DNA of 47,132 nucleotides from Halobacillus alkaliphilus (lineage in GTDB: Bacteria; Bacillota; Bacilli; Bacillales; Halobacillaceae), in the NCBI RefSeq assembly GCF_900113125.1, contig NZ_FOOG01000033.1, positions 1 through 47,132 on the forward strand. Reading direction: 5' to 3'. Below are positions 7,173 through 15,977 of the stretch, piece after piece (position 1 is the stretch's first letter; every line of letters begins with the position of its first letter). The notes under the pieces were generated by a model, which was given only the letters and a program-made list of their open reading frames with translations, was not told the DNA's origin and ran no database searches. Position numbers and translations under genes: made by a program.

Positions 7173-8240
7173 ATGAAACTCGGCGCACGTATGATGAAGA
7201 CAGGCCTTGCTGTAGCTATAGCTTTATACATTGGGAACCTTTTTGGATTTATTTCCCCATTGCTTGCAGCCATTGCCGTTGTCTTTTCAATCCAGCCATC
7301 TATTTACCGATCCTACCAATCCATAATTGAACAGCTTCAGGGAAATACCATTGGAGCCCTTATTGCGGTAGTTGCCGTATTTACCCTTGGGAACGATCCC
7401 TTTGTGGTTGGGTTTGCGATTATACTTGTCATTGGGTTCACAACCACTTTAAAAATGAATGAAAACACGGTCGCCCTGGCAGTTGTGGCTGTTATTGCCT
7501 TAATGGACTCTACTGATCAGACATTTATGTACTTTGCGACTTCTCGTTTTTCCTCAATGATCTTAGGAATCTTAGCTGCGTTTATCGTGAACCTTGTGTT
7601 TCTTCCGCCGCGTTATGAAACCCGGCTATTCAAGAAAATCGACCTGGCCACGACGGATATTCTCCAGTGGCTCCGAGTAACTACCCGGCAGCTGTCCGAT
7701 GAACCTGCCTTAAAATATGAGATCGTCCGTATTCAGGATGAAATGCGCTGGACAGACCATACGTACCTTCTATACTCCGAAGAACGAACCTATTTTAAAG
7801 GAAGACGTTTTTCAAAAGGAAGGAAACTTGTGCTTTTCCGTCAGCTAATTACGACTACGAAGAAATCCTTTGATGTACTGAAAGCTTTTTACAGACTGGA
7901 TCATAAAATTGAGCAGATTCCGGAAGATTTCCAGGATGCTCTCGTGGATGAACTCGATAAGCTTATTAATGCTCATGAAAAACTGGTTCTCAGCTTGAAA
8001 GGCAGAATTAAACGCACCCATAAACAAGGGCTGCGTCAAATTGAGGAGCCAAATATTCCTCTCTTGGTGGAGCGGTTGATGCATGTCTATGAACAAACCA
8101 ATAATCCTGACAAGCTGGTATTCCTGCCTTTAGCTTCACAGTTGATGGAATATCACTACCAGCTGGAGAAGTTGAAAAGGTTACTAAAAAGTTACCAAAG
8201 CCACCACCAGGACGATTATATTCAAACCACAGATAAATAA
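7173..8240 (+). CDS. ygaE: aromatic acid exporter family (DUF939/FUSC-like) membrane protein YgaE
   Basis: 355-residue protein. The first half holds about five or six hydrophobic helices (residues about 8-150) of the ArAE/FUSC type, and the C-terminal half is a soluble, helical, highly charged domain. It matches the DUF939/YgaE family, with the typical start MKLGARMMKTGLAVAIAL. ATG 7173 is chosen because GAAGGAAG lies about 9 nt upstream; the in-frame ATG at 7164 directly abuts that site. The substrate is unknown. The gene lies next to gsaB as in B. subtilis. It is followed by a good terminator and is preceded by a candidate attenuator. Confidence 0.85.
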   Translation: MKLGARMMKTGLAVAIALYIGNLFGFISPLLAAIAVVFSIQPSIYRSYQSIIEQLQGNTIGALIAVVAVFTLGNDPFVVGFAIILVIGFTTTLKMNENTVALAVVAVIALMDSTDQTFMYFATSRFSSMILGILAAFIVNLVFLPPRYETRLFKKIDLATTDILQWLRVTTRQLSDEPALKYEIVRIQDEMRWTDHTYLLYSEERTYFKGRRFSKGRKLVLFRQLITTTKKSFDVLKAFYRLDHKIEQIPEDFQDALVDELDKLINAHEKLVLSLKGRIKRTHKQGLRQIEEPNIPLLVERLMHVYEQTNNPDKLVFLPLASQLMEYHYQLEKLKRLLKSYQSHHQDDYIQTTDK

Positions 8241-8257
8241 AGACGAACGCACATACT

Positions 8258-8292
8258 AAAAGCTCAGAGGATCTTACCCCCTGAGCTTTTTT
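8258..8292 (+). terminator. intrinsic terminator of ygaE
   Basis: AAAAGCTCAG (8258-8267) pairs with CTGAGCTTTT (8281-8290), followed by more T. Confidence 0.88.
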
Positions 8293-8329
8293 ATGTACAC
8301 TCCATTAATACTCCAAGGTGGGTTTAAAA

Positions 8330-8725
8330 TAAAGCTCCTGTTATTTGAAGACTCAGTTTCGAGATAAATTGGGTCCGTTACGTTAGATGGACCTTTCTAG
8401 AAGAGAAACTTTCTCCTTCTTAATCTGTATTACATGCTTTTATGACAGGCTATTGCGATTGTTACATATTGAAAACAGCTGCAAAATCACATGGTCTAAT
8501 TTCTTAGTACATATGGGATTTCTTAAATGGTTTCGAACATCTGATTTGGCTAGGTCCGGAGGGGGATGATGAAGACTCCTGCGGGATAAACATGATCGGT
8601 GAGACCCCGGAGAGCTTTAGCTCGAGGAGGCTCAGCACATGCCCGCGGAAAGCGAATCATCCCCCGGAGGACCTTCCTCGTAAACCAATATCTCGAAACT
8701 GAGTCTTAAAGTAACCGGCCCTTTA
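8330..8725 (+). repeat. structured intergenic repeat, copy A
   Basis: Element of about 396 bp bounded by inverted ends: AAGACTCAGTTTCGAGATA (8348-8366) is the exact reverse complement of 8689-8707, and the match continues imperfectly outward. Inside, GGTCCGGAGGGGGATGAT (from 8553) pairs with ATCATCCCCCGGAGGACC, giving a second long stem that encloses the GC-rich core. The roughly 180 bp between the left end and the core are AT-rich and absent from the other copies. This explains most of the 490-bp gene-free stretch after ygaE; short reading frames here have no ribosome site. Confidence 0.85.
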
Positions 8726-8781
8726 GTTGAAGATTACTAAATTTTTAAGAGAGTGTTATGTAATCAGCATACCGCCTTGCG

Positions 8782-8865
8782 TTACTTTTTCCCAGCTGAT
8801 ATGGCAAAGATGAAGATGAATAAGAAAACTAATCCAACTCCTATAAGAATATTTTCGATGCTCAT
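8782..8865 (-). CDS. 27-residue single-helix membrane peptide
   Basis: ATG 8865 is preceded by GGGGGAGGAGAAAGG, a very strong ribosome site. The frame encodes a 27-residue peptide: MSIENI, then about 17 hydrophobic residues rich in Leu/Ile/Phe/Val, then SAGKK. It would be a bitopic membrane peptide with a positive C terminus. No family was recognised. It lies between repeat A and the ygaD terminator, on the same strand as ygaD but separated from it by that terminator. Confidence 0.55.
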   Translation of the reverse strand: MSIENILIGVGLVFLFIFIFAISAGKK

Positions 8866-8957
8866 CCTTTCTCCTCCCCCTTCTTGAACAACCTTTGCTG
8901 CCCCGCATAATAGTGTCATTATTTCAAAGTACCGTCACAAGCACAATCAGTAATTAC

Positions 8958-8993
8958 AAAAAAGGCTGAACCCTGAAGGATTCAGCCTTTTTT
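8958..8993 (-). terminator. intrinsic terminator of ygaD
   Basis: 13-bp perfect stem AAAAAAGGCTGAA (8958-8970)/TTCAGCCTTTTTT (8981-8993) with a 10-nt loop. It is A/T flanked, so it could work both ways. Confidence 0.9.
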
Positions 8994-9005
8994 CAATGGT
9001 ATCTT

Positions 9006-10784
9006 TTAAGTTTGTAAATATTCCTTGGAGCCTGGTTTATCATCCAGCTCCTGCATTTGATATAGATTGTAGTAATTTCCGCGTTTATTCATTAATTCAC
9101 GGTGAGAACCTACTTCTACAATTTCACCGTTTTCAATTAACACAATTCGATCCGCATGCGTAATGGTTGAAAGGCGGTGAGCTACGATAAAGGTAGTACG
9201 ATCAGAAGCGAGGCGTTCTAAAGCACCCTGTATAAGACTTTCGCTTTCCAGATCAAGGGCTGAGGTCGCTTCATCCAGCACGAGGAGAGGTGGATTTTTT
9301 AAGAAAATACGAGCGATAGCTACCCGTTGTTTTTGCCCGCCGGATAGTTTGATACCGCGCTCCCCAACCAGTGTGTTGTACCCATTTGAGAGATTCGAGA
9401 TGAATTCGTGAGCATTCGCAGCTTTAGCCGCTTCGATCACTTCTTCATCCGTAGCGTCAGGATTCCCCATACGGATGTTCATGGAGATGGATTCACTAAA
9501 GAGAATATTATCCTGCAGCACCATCCCAACTTTATCTCGCAAGGAACGGGCTTCTACATCTCGAATGTCCATACCGTCAATCATGATTCTTCCTTCCGTA
9601 ACATCATAAAAACGGGGGATCAGGCTGATCAGGGTGGACTTACCTCCACCGCTCATTCCGACAAAAGCAACCGTTTCTCCTTGTTTTACATCTAAGCTGA
9701 CGTTATTCAGTACAAGCGGTTCACCTTCGTCGTATTTGAAGGAAACATTTTCAACTGAAACGTCGCCATTTACTTTCTCCAGTTTCTTGGCCCCTGGTTT
9801 ATCCACGATGTCGTATTTTTCGTCCACGAGTTCAAACACACGGTCCATAGAGGCAATCGATTGAGTAAGAACGGTCGCAGAGTTAACCAGGCGGCGGAGT
9901 GGACTGTAGACACGTTCCATATAGCCGGTGAAAGCAACCATTGTACCAATAGTTAATGAACCAGTTATAACCTGATAACCCGCAAAGGCAATAACAAGTA
10001 ATGGAGCAAGATCCGTAATGGTATTGGTCACAGAATACGTGTAAGCATTCCAGTTCGTATGCGTAATGGCCTTATCAAGAAAGTTTTTATTCTGCACGTC
10101 AAATTGATCCTGTTCATAATTCTCGAGTGCAAAGCTTCGCGTCACCGGAATTCCCTGAACGCGTTCGTGCAGGTGGCCCTGTACCTGAGCCAGTGCCTGG
10201 GAACGGTCACGGGTTAAATGGCGGAGTCTCGCATAGAAATACTTGACCGCAAATCCATACAAAGGGAAAAGGGCAATCGACACAAGAGTAAGCCAAACAT
10301 TCATCGTAAGCATAATAATAATAGCAATTACAATCGTAAACATATCGAGCCAAATGTTCATGAGGCCGGTAATGACAAACGTTTTGGTTTGTTCCACATC
10401 ATGAATCACACGAGAAATAATCTCGCCGGTCTTTGTTTTTGAATAAAATCGCAGGCTTAGCCGTTGAATATGGTCAAACAGCTTTTCCCTGACATCATAC
10501 AAAATATTGCTCCCAATCCACTGCGCCATATATTGACGAATGTACTCAATAGGCGGGCGTATGATCATGAACACGAAAAAAGCCCCGCCCATCAGCCATA
10601 GCAGCTGATCTATTTTTTCAGATTGGGCTAGCGAATCCGCGTTGATAATATCATCAATCACATATTTTGTAATTAACGGCATTAATAATGGAATCGAAAA
10701 CTTTACGACACCTATAAGGACGGTGAGGATAATCTTTCCCTTATAGGGTTTTACAAACTTTAAATAGCGTTTAATACTATCCAA
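9006..10784 (-). CDS. ygaD: ABC exporter, fused permease and ATPase (YgaD/MsbA type)
   Basis: 592-residue half-transporter, probably a homodimer. The N-terminal type-I exporter domain has about six transmembrane helices (residues about 15-315). The C-terminal ATPase has Walker [10 protein letters not shown] (about 376), the ABC signature [13 protein letters not shown], Walker [14 protein letters not shown] and the switch His in VAHRLS. It belongs to the lipid/multidrug exporter group; the substrate is unknown. It is the counterpart of B. subtilis ygaD, in the same place between ygaC and ygaE. ATG 10784 follows GAAGGTGTTCG. Downstream of ygaC on the same strand, with a hairpin between the two genes. 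Confidence 0.9.
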   Translation of the reverse strand: MDSIKRYLKFVKPYKGKIILTVLIGVVKFSIPLLMPLITKYVIDDIINADSLAQSEKIDQLLWLMGGAFFVFMIIRPPIEYIRQYMAQWIGSNILYDVREKLFDHIQRLSLRFYSKTKTGEIISRVIHDVEQTKTFVITGLMNIWLDMFTIVIAIIIMLTMNVWLTLVSIALFPLYGFAVKYFYARLRHLTRDRSQALAQVQGHLHERVQGIPVTRSFALENYEQDQFDVQNKNFLDKAITHTNWNAYTYSVTNTITDLAPLLVIAFAGYQVITGSLTIGTMVAFTGYMERVYSPLRRLVNSATVLTQSIASMDRVFELVDEKYDIVDKPGAKKLEKVNGDVSVENVSFKYDEGEPLVLNNVSLDVKQGETVAFVGMSGGGKSTLISLIPRFYDVTEGRIMIDGMDIRDVEARSLRDKVGMVLQDNILFSESISMNIRMGNPDATDEEVIEAAKAANAHEFISNLSNGYNTLVGERGIKLSGGQKQRVAIARIFLKNPPLLVLDEATSALDLESESLIQGALERLASDRTTFIVAHRLSTITHADRIVLIENGEIVEVGSHRELMNKRGNYYNLYQMQELDDKPGSKEYLQT

Positions 10785-10825
10785 ACGAACACCTTCTTTC
10801 CTTTCCTTACCTTACAAACAACAAG

Positions 10826-10853
10826 GATGCGCACTTATCTAGAAGTGCGCATC
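10826..10853 (-). other. 11-bp perfect hairpin between ygaC and ygaD
   Basis: GATGCGCACTT (10826-10836) pairs exactly with AAGTGCGCATC (10843-10853). On the minus strand it follows the ygaC stop by 5 nt and is followed by CTTGTTGTTTG, a poor U tract. It may be a weak terminator, a processing site or a 3'-end stabiliser. Confidence 0.6.
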
Positions 10854-10858
10854 TGACG

Positions 10859-11386
10859 TTACCTATACGTTAAATAGCGTTCATACCATTGATCAATAAA
10901 TTCCGGTGAAAACGGCCCTTTCCTCTGGCGGATCCAGCGAATAAGTATATCTACGTTGTTATACAATATACGGTCCAGCACATGAGGATAATTCATTCTG
11001 CGTTTGTGGATTTCATATTCATCCTCATCGAGAAGTTTATAGGTCATATCCGGAAACACTTTAATGTCTAAATCGTAATCAATGTATTTAATCATTTCAT
11101 CCTCATATATAAAGGGAGAACTGATATTACAATAATAATATACTCCATCATTTCGCAGCATACCGATAATGTTAAACCAGTATTTGGAGTGAAAGTAGCA
11201 GATCGCGGGTTCACGTGTCGTCCATCTTCGCCCATCACTCTCGGTGACAGTCGTCCGATCATTTGCACCAATAATGACATGGCGGGTTCCCTTCAGAACC
11301 GTGGTACTTTCCCAAACGCGATGGAGATATCCATTATGCTTGTAACTTTGAATTTCAATCCGCTTTCCTGCTTCTGGGCCGGGCAT
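10859..11386 (-). CDS. ygaC: nucleoside tri-/diphosphate phosphatase, DUF402 family (YgaC/Ntdp type)
   Basis: 175-residue protein of the DUF402 family, whose Staphylococcus member (Ntdp) hydrolyses nucleoside tri- and diphosphates. Family features visible are the [17 protein letters not shown] start, [16 protein letters not shown], the [30 protein letters not shown] core rich in acidic metal ligands, and a basic helical C terminus. ATG 11386 is chosen because AAGGGGGATCAAC precedes it; an in-frame ATG at 11419 has no such site. It lies between ygaD and sspE, as in B. subtilis apart from ygaB. The enzymatic role is inferred from the family. Confidence 0.85.
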   Translation of the reverse strand: MPGPEAGKRIEIQSYKHNGYLHRVWESTTVLKGTRHVIIGANDRTTVTESDGRRWTTREPAICYFHSKYWFNIIGMLRNDGVYYYCNISSPFIYEDEMIKYIDYDLDIKVFPDMTYKLLDEDEYEIHKRRMNYPHVLDRILYNNVDILIRWIRQRKGPFSPEFIDQWYERYLTYR

Positions 11387-11486
11387 GTTGATCCCCCTTC
11401 CCTTTTGTAGTCCGATCATGCCTTCTGTCTATTATAACTACAATTGGAAAGGAATGAAAATAATTAACCTCTATGATAATTCACGT

Positions 11487-11513
11487 AAAAAAAAGAAGCC
11501 GCCAATTGGCGGC
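11487..11513 (-). terminator. intrinsic terminator downstream of sspE
   Basis: GCCGCC-AATT-GGCGGC core stem (11498-11513), followed on the minus strand by TTCTTTTTTTT. It lies about 70 nt past the sspE stop. Confidence 0.85.
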
Positions 11514-11580
11514 CTCTCTTATTCGGGGGATTGATACAGGCTAATAAAACAGCCTGGACAAGCCTTAACCATCAATCAGG

Positions 11581-11763
11581 TTATTTTTTCTTAGCCTGAG
11601 ATTGTTGGTTTTGCTCACGTACTTGTTGAGCATCCGTTTGAGATGCAAATTCAGCACCATATTGTTGGTTCTGATTTTGTTGAGCAGCTTGTTGGTTCTG
11701 TTGTTTAACGTGATTTTTGTCTGTACCAGCAGCTGTTTTGTTTTGTTTTGGTTGCTTAGCCAT
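11581..11763 (-). CDS. sspE: gamma-type small acid-soluble spore protein SspE
   Basis: 60-residue Gln/Asn/Ala/Lys-rich protein containing QNQQYGAEFASQTDAQQVREQN. The EFASQT-type sequence is the GPR protease site of gamma-type SASPs; these proteins are degraded during germination to supply amino acids and, unlike alpha/beta types, do not coat DNA. B. subtilis SspE has two such repeats; here only one full EFASQT repeat is seen, so it is a short version. ATG 11763 is preceded by GGAGGTGATAAAC. Expression in the forespore under sigma-G is expected from the family; no clear sigma-G promoter was recognised. Position beside ygaC is conserved. Confidence 0.9.
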   Translation of the reverse strand: MAKQPKQNKTAAGTDKNHVKQQNQQAAQQNQNQQYGAEFASQTDAQQVREQNQQSQAKKK

Positions 11764-11844
11764 GTTTATCACCTCCGCAAAGATTATTGTGTACACATCT
11801 CTCTGTTTTCATTCTAAAAATAAATTATTTTTTTCAGCTCCATG

Positions 11845-11874
11845 AAAAAAGACGCTTCTTCTAGGAGAAGCGCC
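11845..11874 (-). terminator. intrinsic terminator of the LysM-NlpC gene
   Basis: 9-bp stem (11851-11859 with 11866-11874, one G-U on the minus strand) followed by TTTTTT on the minus strand, 15 nt after the stop codon. Confidence 0.85.
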
Positions 11875-11889
11875 TTTGGTGCCAAGCTG

Positions 11890-12735
11890 TTAATTGATTA
11901 TTCGTTTTGTTTCGATATAGCGGGTCGACCAATAATTACTGGTTAGAGTGGCAATGGATATGCCGTATGTAGATCCACTATGAATAAATTGGTTATTTCC
12001 AAGATATATTCCTGCGTGAGAAGCTCCAGGTTTGTACGTTTCAAAAAAAACAAGGTCTCCCGGCTGACGATTAGAATGGTTCACGGATTCTAAGCTGGAA
12101 TGAGCATAAATTGAAGCCACTGTTCTCGGAATACGGATTCCTTCTTTAGCAAAAACGTACTGCAGAAAACCGCTGCAATCAAAGCCTGAAGGTGACTCTC
12201 CTCCCCACTGATAAGGAGTCCCTAAATACTTCTTAGCTTCCTGGATCAAACTTGTACTTGAAAAGGAGGATACGGGTTCTGGGATGGTCAAATTGGATGA
12301 AGAAACCGAATCTTCAGGTGAGTAGCTTTCACTTACCTTTAATTTTTGATTGGGATAAATCGCTGTGCTGGAAAGATGATTTAAATTCATTAATGCTGAT
12401 ACAGACATCCCGTGCTTATTTGCAATTGCCCATAAAGAATCGCCGCTTTTAACCGTATATGTACGAGCGCCTGAAGATGATGTGGAATCTGAGTCACCAC
12501 TGGTTGAGGTGTTTGTCTTATCGACAATTAATTGCTGCCCCAAATAAATGACATTGGATGAAAGATCATTCCACGATTTAAGTTGAGTAACGGATGCCTC
12601 ATACTTTTGGCTTATCCTCCATAAGGTATCTCCCGCTTCTACTTGGTGAGTCTCTTCTGCAAATACAGCTGTGCTCCAAAGCACGGCACCTGCCATGCTC
12701 GCGCAGACAGCCGCTGCCCATCTTTTTTTATCCAT
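11890..12735 (-). CDS. secreted LysM-NlpC/P60 peptidoglycan endopeptidase
   Basis: 281-residue cell-wall hydrolase. Residues 1-26 form a signal peptide ending STAVFA. LysM domains follow at about 29-72 and 92-134, binding the glycan strands, then a Ser-rich linker (135-160) and an NlpC/P60 domain (about 162-281), which cleaves D-gamma-glutamyl-meso-diaminopimelate bonds. Catalytic residues are Cys187 (FDCSGF), His240 (SHAGIYLG) and His252 (FIHSG). It has the architecture of B. subtilis LytE/LytF/CwlS, with two LysM copies instead of three to five. ATG 12735 follows GAGGGATGAGGA. Monocistronic; no WalR site was identified. Confidence 0.93.
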   Translation of the reverse strand: MDKKRWAAAVCASMAGAVLWSTAVFAEETHQVEAGDTLWRISQKYEASVTQLKSWNDLSSNVIYLGQQLIVDKTNTSTSGDSDSTSSSGARTYTVKSGDSLWAIANKHGMSVSALMNLNHLSSTAIYPNQKLKVSESYSPEDSVSSSNLTIPEPVSSFSSTSLIQEAKKYLGTPYQWGGESPSGFDCSGFLQYVFAKEGIRIPRTVASIYAHSSLESVNHSNRQPGDLVFFETYKPGASHAGIYLGNNQFIHSGSTYGISIATLTSNYWSTRYIETKRIIN

Positions 12736-13005
12736 TCCTCATCCCTCTGTTCATATGTAATTTTTTATCTGCTTTCTGAAACTAATTATTCACAATTCTG
12801 ACAAAAAAGTAAATAGTCCTAACCAGAAACAAAGTACGACAAATTATCATGAACCTTTGGTACTACTAGGGCGGCAAACCAATGTTACATTTCTATTACA
12901 AATGTGTTAACTATTCACTCACACGTGTCTAAAGTCACAGATTCCTTATATTAACGGGTATGAGTAGTCCAATCAGACATAAAGTAAATCGAGGAGGGAT
13001 TTCAA

Positions 13006-13230
13006 TTGTATGAAGGAAGAGATTTTTCGCGTTTATCCATGGAATCAAAGCAGGATTGGCAAGATGGAGAGCTTGGATATTTTCATTATGCCTTATCTCA
13101 AACCGCTCCGTATCTAAACTCTGAAGGAGTAACCATATTAAGGGAAATCAATGAAGAAATTAAGCGCCGCGGAGGTCTTAAACAGCGTGAAGCTGTTTGG
13201 ACAAGCGACGCTTCTACATTTATGAATTAA
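13006..13230 (+). CDS. small conserved hypothetical protein beside mutY
   Basis: 74-residue soluble, charged protein of unknown function. The TTG start at 13006 is preceded by GAGGAGGG at 7 nt. Its 3' end overlaps the 3' end of mutY by 11 bp on the opposite strand, so the two are convergent with no terminator between them. In B. subtilis a small gene, yfhS, sits next to mutY; this may be its counterpart by position, but I cannot confirm that by sequence. No motif is recognised; the centre (residues 25-58) looks helical. Confidence 0.7.
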   Translation: MYEGRDFSRLSMESKQDWQDGELGYFHYALSQTAPYLNSEGVTILREINEEIKRRGGLKQREAVWTSDASTFMN

Positions 13231-14308
13231 TGTATTTGTGAGCTTTTTGGTGAGAAACCGGGAATGGATAGTCGTTCCTTTCATCCAGGGTTACAAAGCG
13301 GGCTCGCTCATGGTCAAGTTCACCACCGATGATTTCCGCTGTTACGACTTCCATTTCCCAAATTAAATGAGAAAATACATGCTTGATGGTTTGTTTCGTT
13401 TCTTTTAACTCTATTTTTAAACCGTATTCCCCGTAAAACCAATGTGGTGCTGATTCCCGGTCTACATCCCCAAGTGGTAACATGGGATATTGCCATAATG
13501 AAGCGAGGAGACCACTTGAGGGTCTTTGTTCAATGAGGACTTCTCCTTGCTCATTTTGAATCAACAGCAGCATGTAAGGGGCTTTCTTTTGTTTTTTCTT
13601 TGAGGATTTAACCGGCAGTTCCTCTTCAATCCCCTGTTCAAAAGCACGACATTGCTCCTGAATCGGACAAAGCAGGCACGATGGACTTTTCGGAGTACAT
13701 ACTAATGCCCCAAGCTCCATAAGACCCTGATTAAATGAAGAAGGATCTTCATGGGAAATCAGTTCTGTTATGAGTTCTTCAAATAATTTTTTTGTACTTG
13801 CCTTCGCAATATCTTCTTCCACATGCAAAATCCGGGATAATACCCGCATGACGTTTCCATCTACAGCTGGAATAGGCTTGTCATAGGCAATACTTAATAT
13901 TGCCCCTTTAGTATAAGGGCCGACACCTTTTAACTTTGCGATTTCCTCCGGTTCTGAAGGGACCACTCCTTGATACTCCTCAACAACTTCTCTTACTGCG
14001 TTTTGCAGATTTCTAGCACGGGAATAGTATCCTAAACCTTCCCACGCCTTGAGCACTTCCTGTTCGTCCGCCTCTGCCAGGGCTTCTAACGTTGGGAATT
14101 TCGTTAAAAAGTTATTAAAATACGGAATGACCGTATCGACACGGGTTTGTTGGAGCATAATTTCTGATACCCACACACGGTAAGGATCCTGGTTTTCTCT
14201 CCAGGGTAAAACCCGTTGTTCATTTCTAAACCATTGAATAAGGTTCTGTCTAAATAATTCTCGATCAAAATTTTGCATAATTTGCTGGACTCTTTCTAAA
14301 TTTTTCAT
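13220..14308 (-). CDS. mutY: A/G-specific adenine DNA glycosylase MutY
   Basis: 362-residue base-excision repair enzyme that removes adenine mispaired with 8-oxoguanine. The HhH-GPD domain spans about 20-235: LPWRENQDPYRVWVSEIMLQQTRVDTV with the catalytic Glu, hairpin motif LKGVGPYTKGAI, and the catalytic Asp in AVDGNVMRVLSR. The iron-sulphur motif Cys-x6-Cys-x2-Cys-x5-Cys follows (CTPKSPSCLLCPIQEQC). A Nudix-like C-terminal domain (about 245-362) recognises the oxidised guanine. ATG 14308 follows GAAGGAAGTTGATCC. Divergent from yfhP, with 60 bp between them, as part of the conserved block. Confidence 0.96.
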   Translation of the reverse strand: MKNLERVQQIMQNFDRELFRQNLIQWFRNEQRVLPWRENQDPYRVWVSEIMLQQTRVDTVIPYFNNFLTKFPTLEALAEADEQEVLKAWEGLGYYSRARNLQNAVREVVEEYQGVVPSEPEEIAKLKGVGPYTKGAILSIAYDKPIPAVDGNVMRVLSRILHVEEDIAKASTKKLFEELITELISHEDPSSFNQGLMELGALVCTPKSPSCLLCPIQEQCRAFEQGIEEELPVKSSKKKQKKAPYMLLLIQNEQGEVLIEQRPSSGLLASLWQYPMLPLGDVDRESAPHWFYGEYGLKIELKETKQTIKHVFSHLIWEMEVVTAEIIGGELDHERARFVTLDERNDYPFPVSHQKAHKYINS

Positions 14309-14368
14309 GGATCAACTTCCTTCGTGATAAACTACTAATAGAATGGCTGGCCCAAAGGAGGAATCATC

Positions 14369-15376
14369 ATGGACACCGGCACACATGTGGTCATGGGTGT
14401 GGCACTCGGAGGGATCGCTACACTCGATCCAGTTGTCCAATCCGACCCCGCTTTATTCAATGCCGTATTAATCGGGACCTTGGTCGGTTCTCAAGCCCCC
14501 GATTGTGATACTGTATTGAAGTTAAAAGATAATGCAACCTATATCAGACACCATAGAGGAATCACCCACTCCGTTCCTGCAGTCCTTCTGTGGGGACTCA
14601 GTATTCCGAGCCTCATCTATTTATTCACCCCTGAAGTGAGTTTTCTGCATCTATGGTTATGGACTTTCCTAGCTGTTATCTTGCACGTTTTCGTGGATAT
14701 TTTCAATGCATATGGAACTCAGGCTTACCGGCCCTTCACCAAAAGATGGGTTGCCTATGGATTTATCAACACCTTTGATCCGTATATTTTCATTTTGCAT
14801 CTGGCCGGGATTGTAGCCTGGAATCTTGGTGCGGATCCCGGGTTGATGTGGCTCCTGATCTATTTCGTCATTGCCGTTTATTATGTGAAACGGTATTTTG
14901 ACAAACGGGAAATGGTTCGATTGATCAAAGAAAATTTTGATGAGGTCGAACAAATCGCTACATCTCCGACCATGCAGCAGAACATTTGGAGAATTGCCAT
15001 TACGACCCCTACGAATTATTATGTAGGCCGTGCAGAAAATGGACACATCACCATACTGGATGAATTCATAAATAAACCGATTGATTATGAGGATCCTGTA
15101 GTACAAAAAGCTTTAACCGATCATAACATCAAAGCATTTTTATCCTTTTCTCCTGTGTATCGCTATGAAATCACCTATTTTGATGAGTACACAGAGGTAC
15201 GTTTCATTGATCTGCGGTATCGTTCCAAAGGCCGCTATCCGTTCGTTGCCCTTGCTCAGATTGATGACGAACATGGAGATGATGACTTAAAGATATTAAA
15301 TTCCTACACGGGATGGGTGTTTACGGAAGAAAAACTTCAGGACAAGGTTAGTCCTATTCCCCAGTCTAAAGGTTAG
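14369..15376 (+). CDS. yfhP: membrane-bound putative metal-dependent hydrolase YfhP (YdjM/DUF457 family)
   Basis: 335-residue protein. The N-terminal half carries about five hydrophobic helices and the family's metal-binding residues: His6, the APDCD motif (residues 43-47) and HHRGITHS (61-68), plus a further HVFVDIFNAYGTQ motif. The C-terminal half (about 190-335) is soluble. It belongs to the YdjM-like (DUF457) membrane hydrolases, of unknown substrate. ATG 14369 is preceded by AAAGGAGGAATCATC. It sits divergently beside mutY, as in B. subtilis. Confidence 0.88.
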   Translation: MDTGTHVVMGVALGGIATLDPVVQSDPALFNAVLIGTLVGSQAPDCDTVLKLKDNATYIRHHRGITHSVPAVLLWGLSIPSLIYLFTPEVSFLHLWLWTFLAVILHVFVDIFNAYGTQAYRPFTKRWVAYGFINTFDPYIFILHLAGIVAWNLGADPGLMWLLIYFVIAVYYVKRYFDKREMVRLIKENFDEVEQIATSPTMQQNIWRIAITTPTNYYVGRAENGHITILDEFINKPIDYEDPVVQKALTDHNIKAFLSFSPVYRYEITYFDEYTEVRFIDLRYRSKGRYPFVALAQIDDEHGDDDLKILNSYTGWVFTEEKLQDKVSPIPQSKG

Positions 15377-15386
15377 ACATCAACGT

Positions 15387-15416
15387 AAAAGCCGTGCTTA
15401 TCACAGCACGGCTTTT
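15387..15416. terminator. bidirectional terminator between yfhP and yfhJ
   Basis: 11-bp perfect stem AAAAGCCGTGC (15387-15397)/GCACGGCTTTT (15406-15416), with an 8-nt loop. It serves two convergent genes. Confidence 0.9.
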
Positions 15417-15422
15417 GCTTTA

Positions 15423-15689
15423 TCAATGCATGCGTCTTTTTTTCTCAAAAAGATCCTGATATTTGGGATTTGTGGCGATATATTCATGAAGCTTGGGTCC
15501 ATAGTTTTCAATCCAGCGGGTGACAATCTGTTCAGTCACTTGCTTTCCTTGATAATCGTACCCCGCCTTTGCCCTTGTGGAATCAAAATCTTCCCATAAT
15601 AACTCCACCCAGGTTCTCGCTTCTTCTATCGTCATATGCCCGTTTTTATAATAGAGCTGATCAGCTAATCGCTCAAATATTTCATTCAT
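15423..15689 (-). CDS. yfhJ: WVELL-family protein YfhJ
   Basis: 88-residue protein containing ARTWVELLWEDFDSTRAKAGYDYQG, the signature of the WVELL family typified by B. subtilis YfhJ; function unknown. It is helical and soluble. ATG 15689 is chosen because GAGGTG lies at workable spacing; the in-frame GTG at 15701 overlaps that site. It is divergent from sspK and convergent with yfhP, matching the B. subtilis neighbourhood. Confidence 0.88.
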   Translation of the reverse strand: MNEIFERLADQLYYKNGHMTIEEARTWVELLWEDFDSTRAKAGYDYQGKQVTEQIVTRWIENYGPKLHEYIATNPKYQDLFEKKRRMH

Positions 15690-15803
15690 TGTGTGATTCA
15701 CCTCAACTTTACCAAGGATTACAACCTCATTGTATCACATACTTACTACGCATCAGCACATACTATAATTGTCCCCCACAAAGGGACAACAGGAGGGTAT
15801 CCA

Positions 15804-15977
15804 ATGCGTAATAAGTCTAAAAACTTTCCGAATATAAAAATGACACACTCACCGGATGATCAAAGCGATATGCTCGCTTTACGTCCAAACGGGACCATTA
15901 ATAACCAGCCGCAAGAGCGGGCGGCTAAGTCCAGAGATCGTGATGTTAACCAAGTCGGGAGGAATCGCCGTGGGTAA
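15804..15977 (+). CDS. sspK: small acid-soluble spore protein SspK
   Basis: 57-residue basic, Asn/Gln/Arg-rich protein with the SspK pattern RNKSKNFP near the N terminus and GTINNQPQERAAKSRDR toward the C terminus. SspK is one of the minor B. subtilis SASPs made in the forespore; its role is unclear. ATG 15804 follows AGGAGGGTATCCA. The next small gene begins 8 nt before this stop codon, so the two are probably translationally coupled. Adjacency to yfhJ is conserved. Confidence 0.85.
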   Translation: MRNKSKNFPNIKMTHSPDDQSDMLALRPNGTINNQPQERAAKSRDRDVNQVGRNRRG

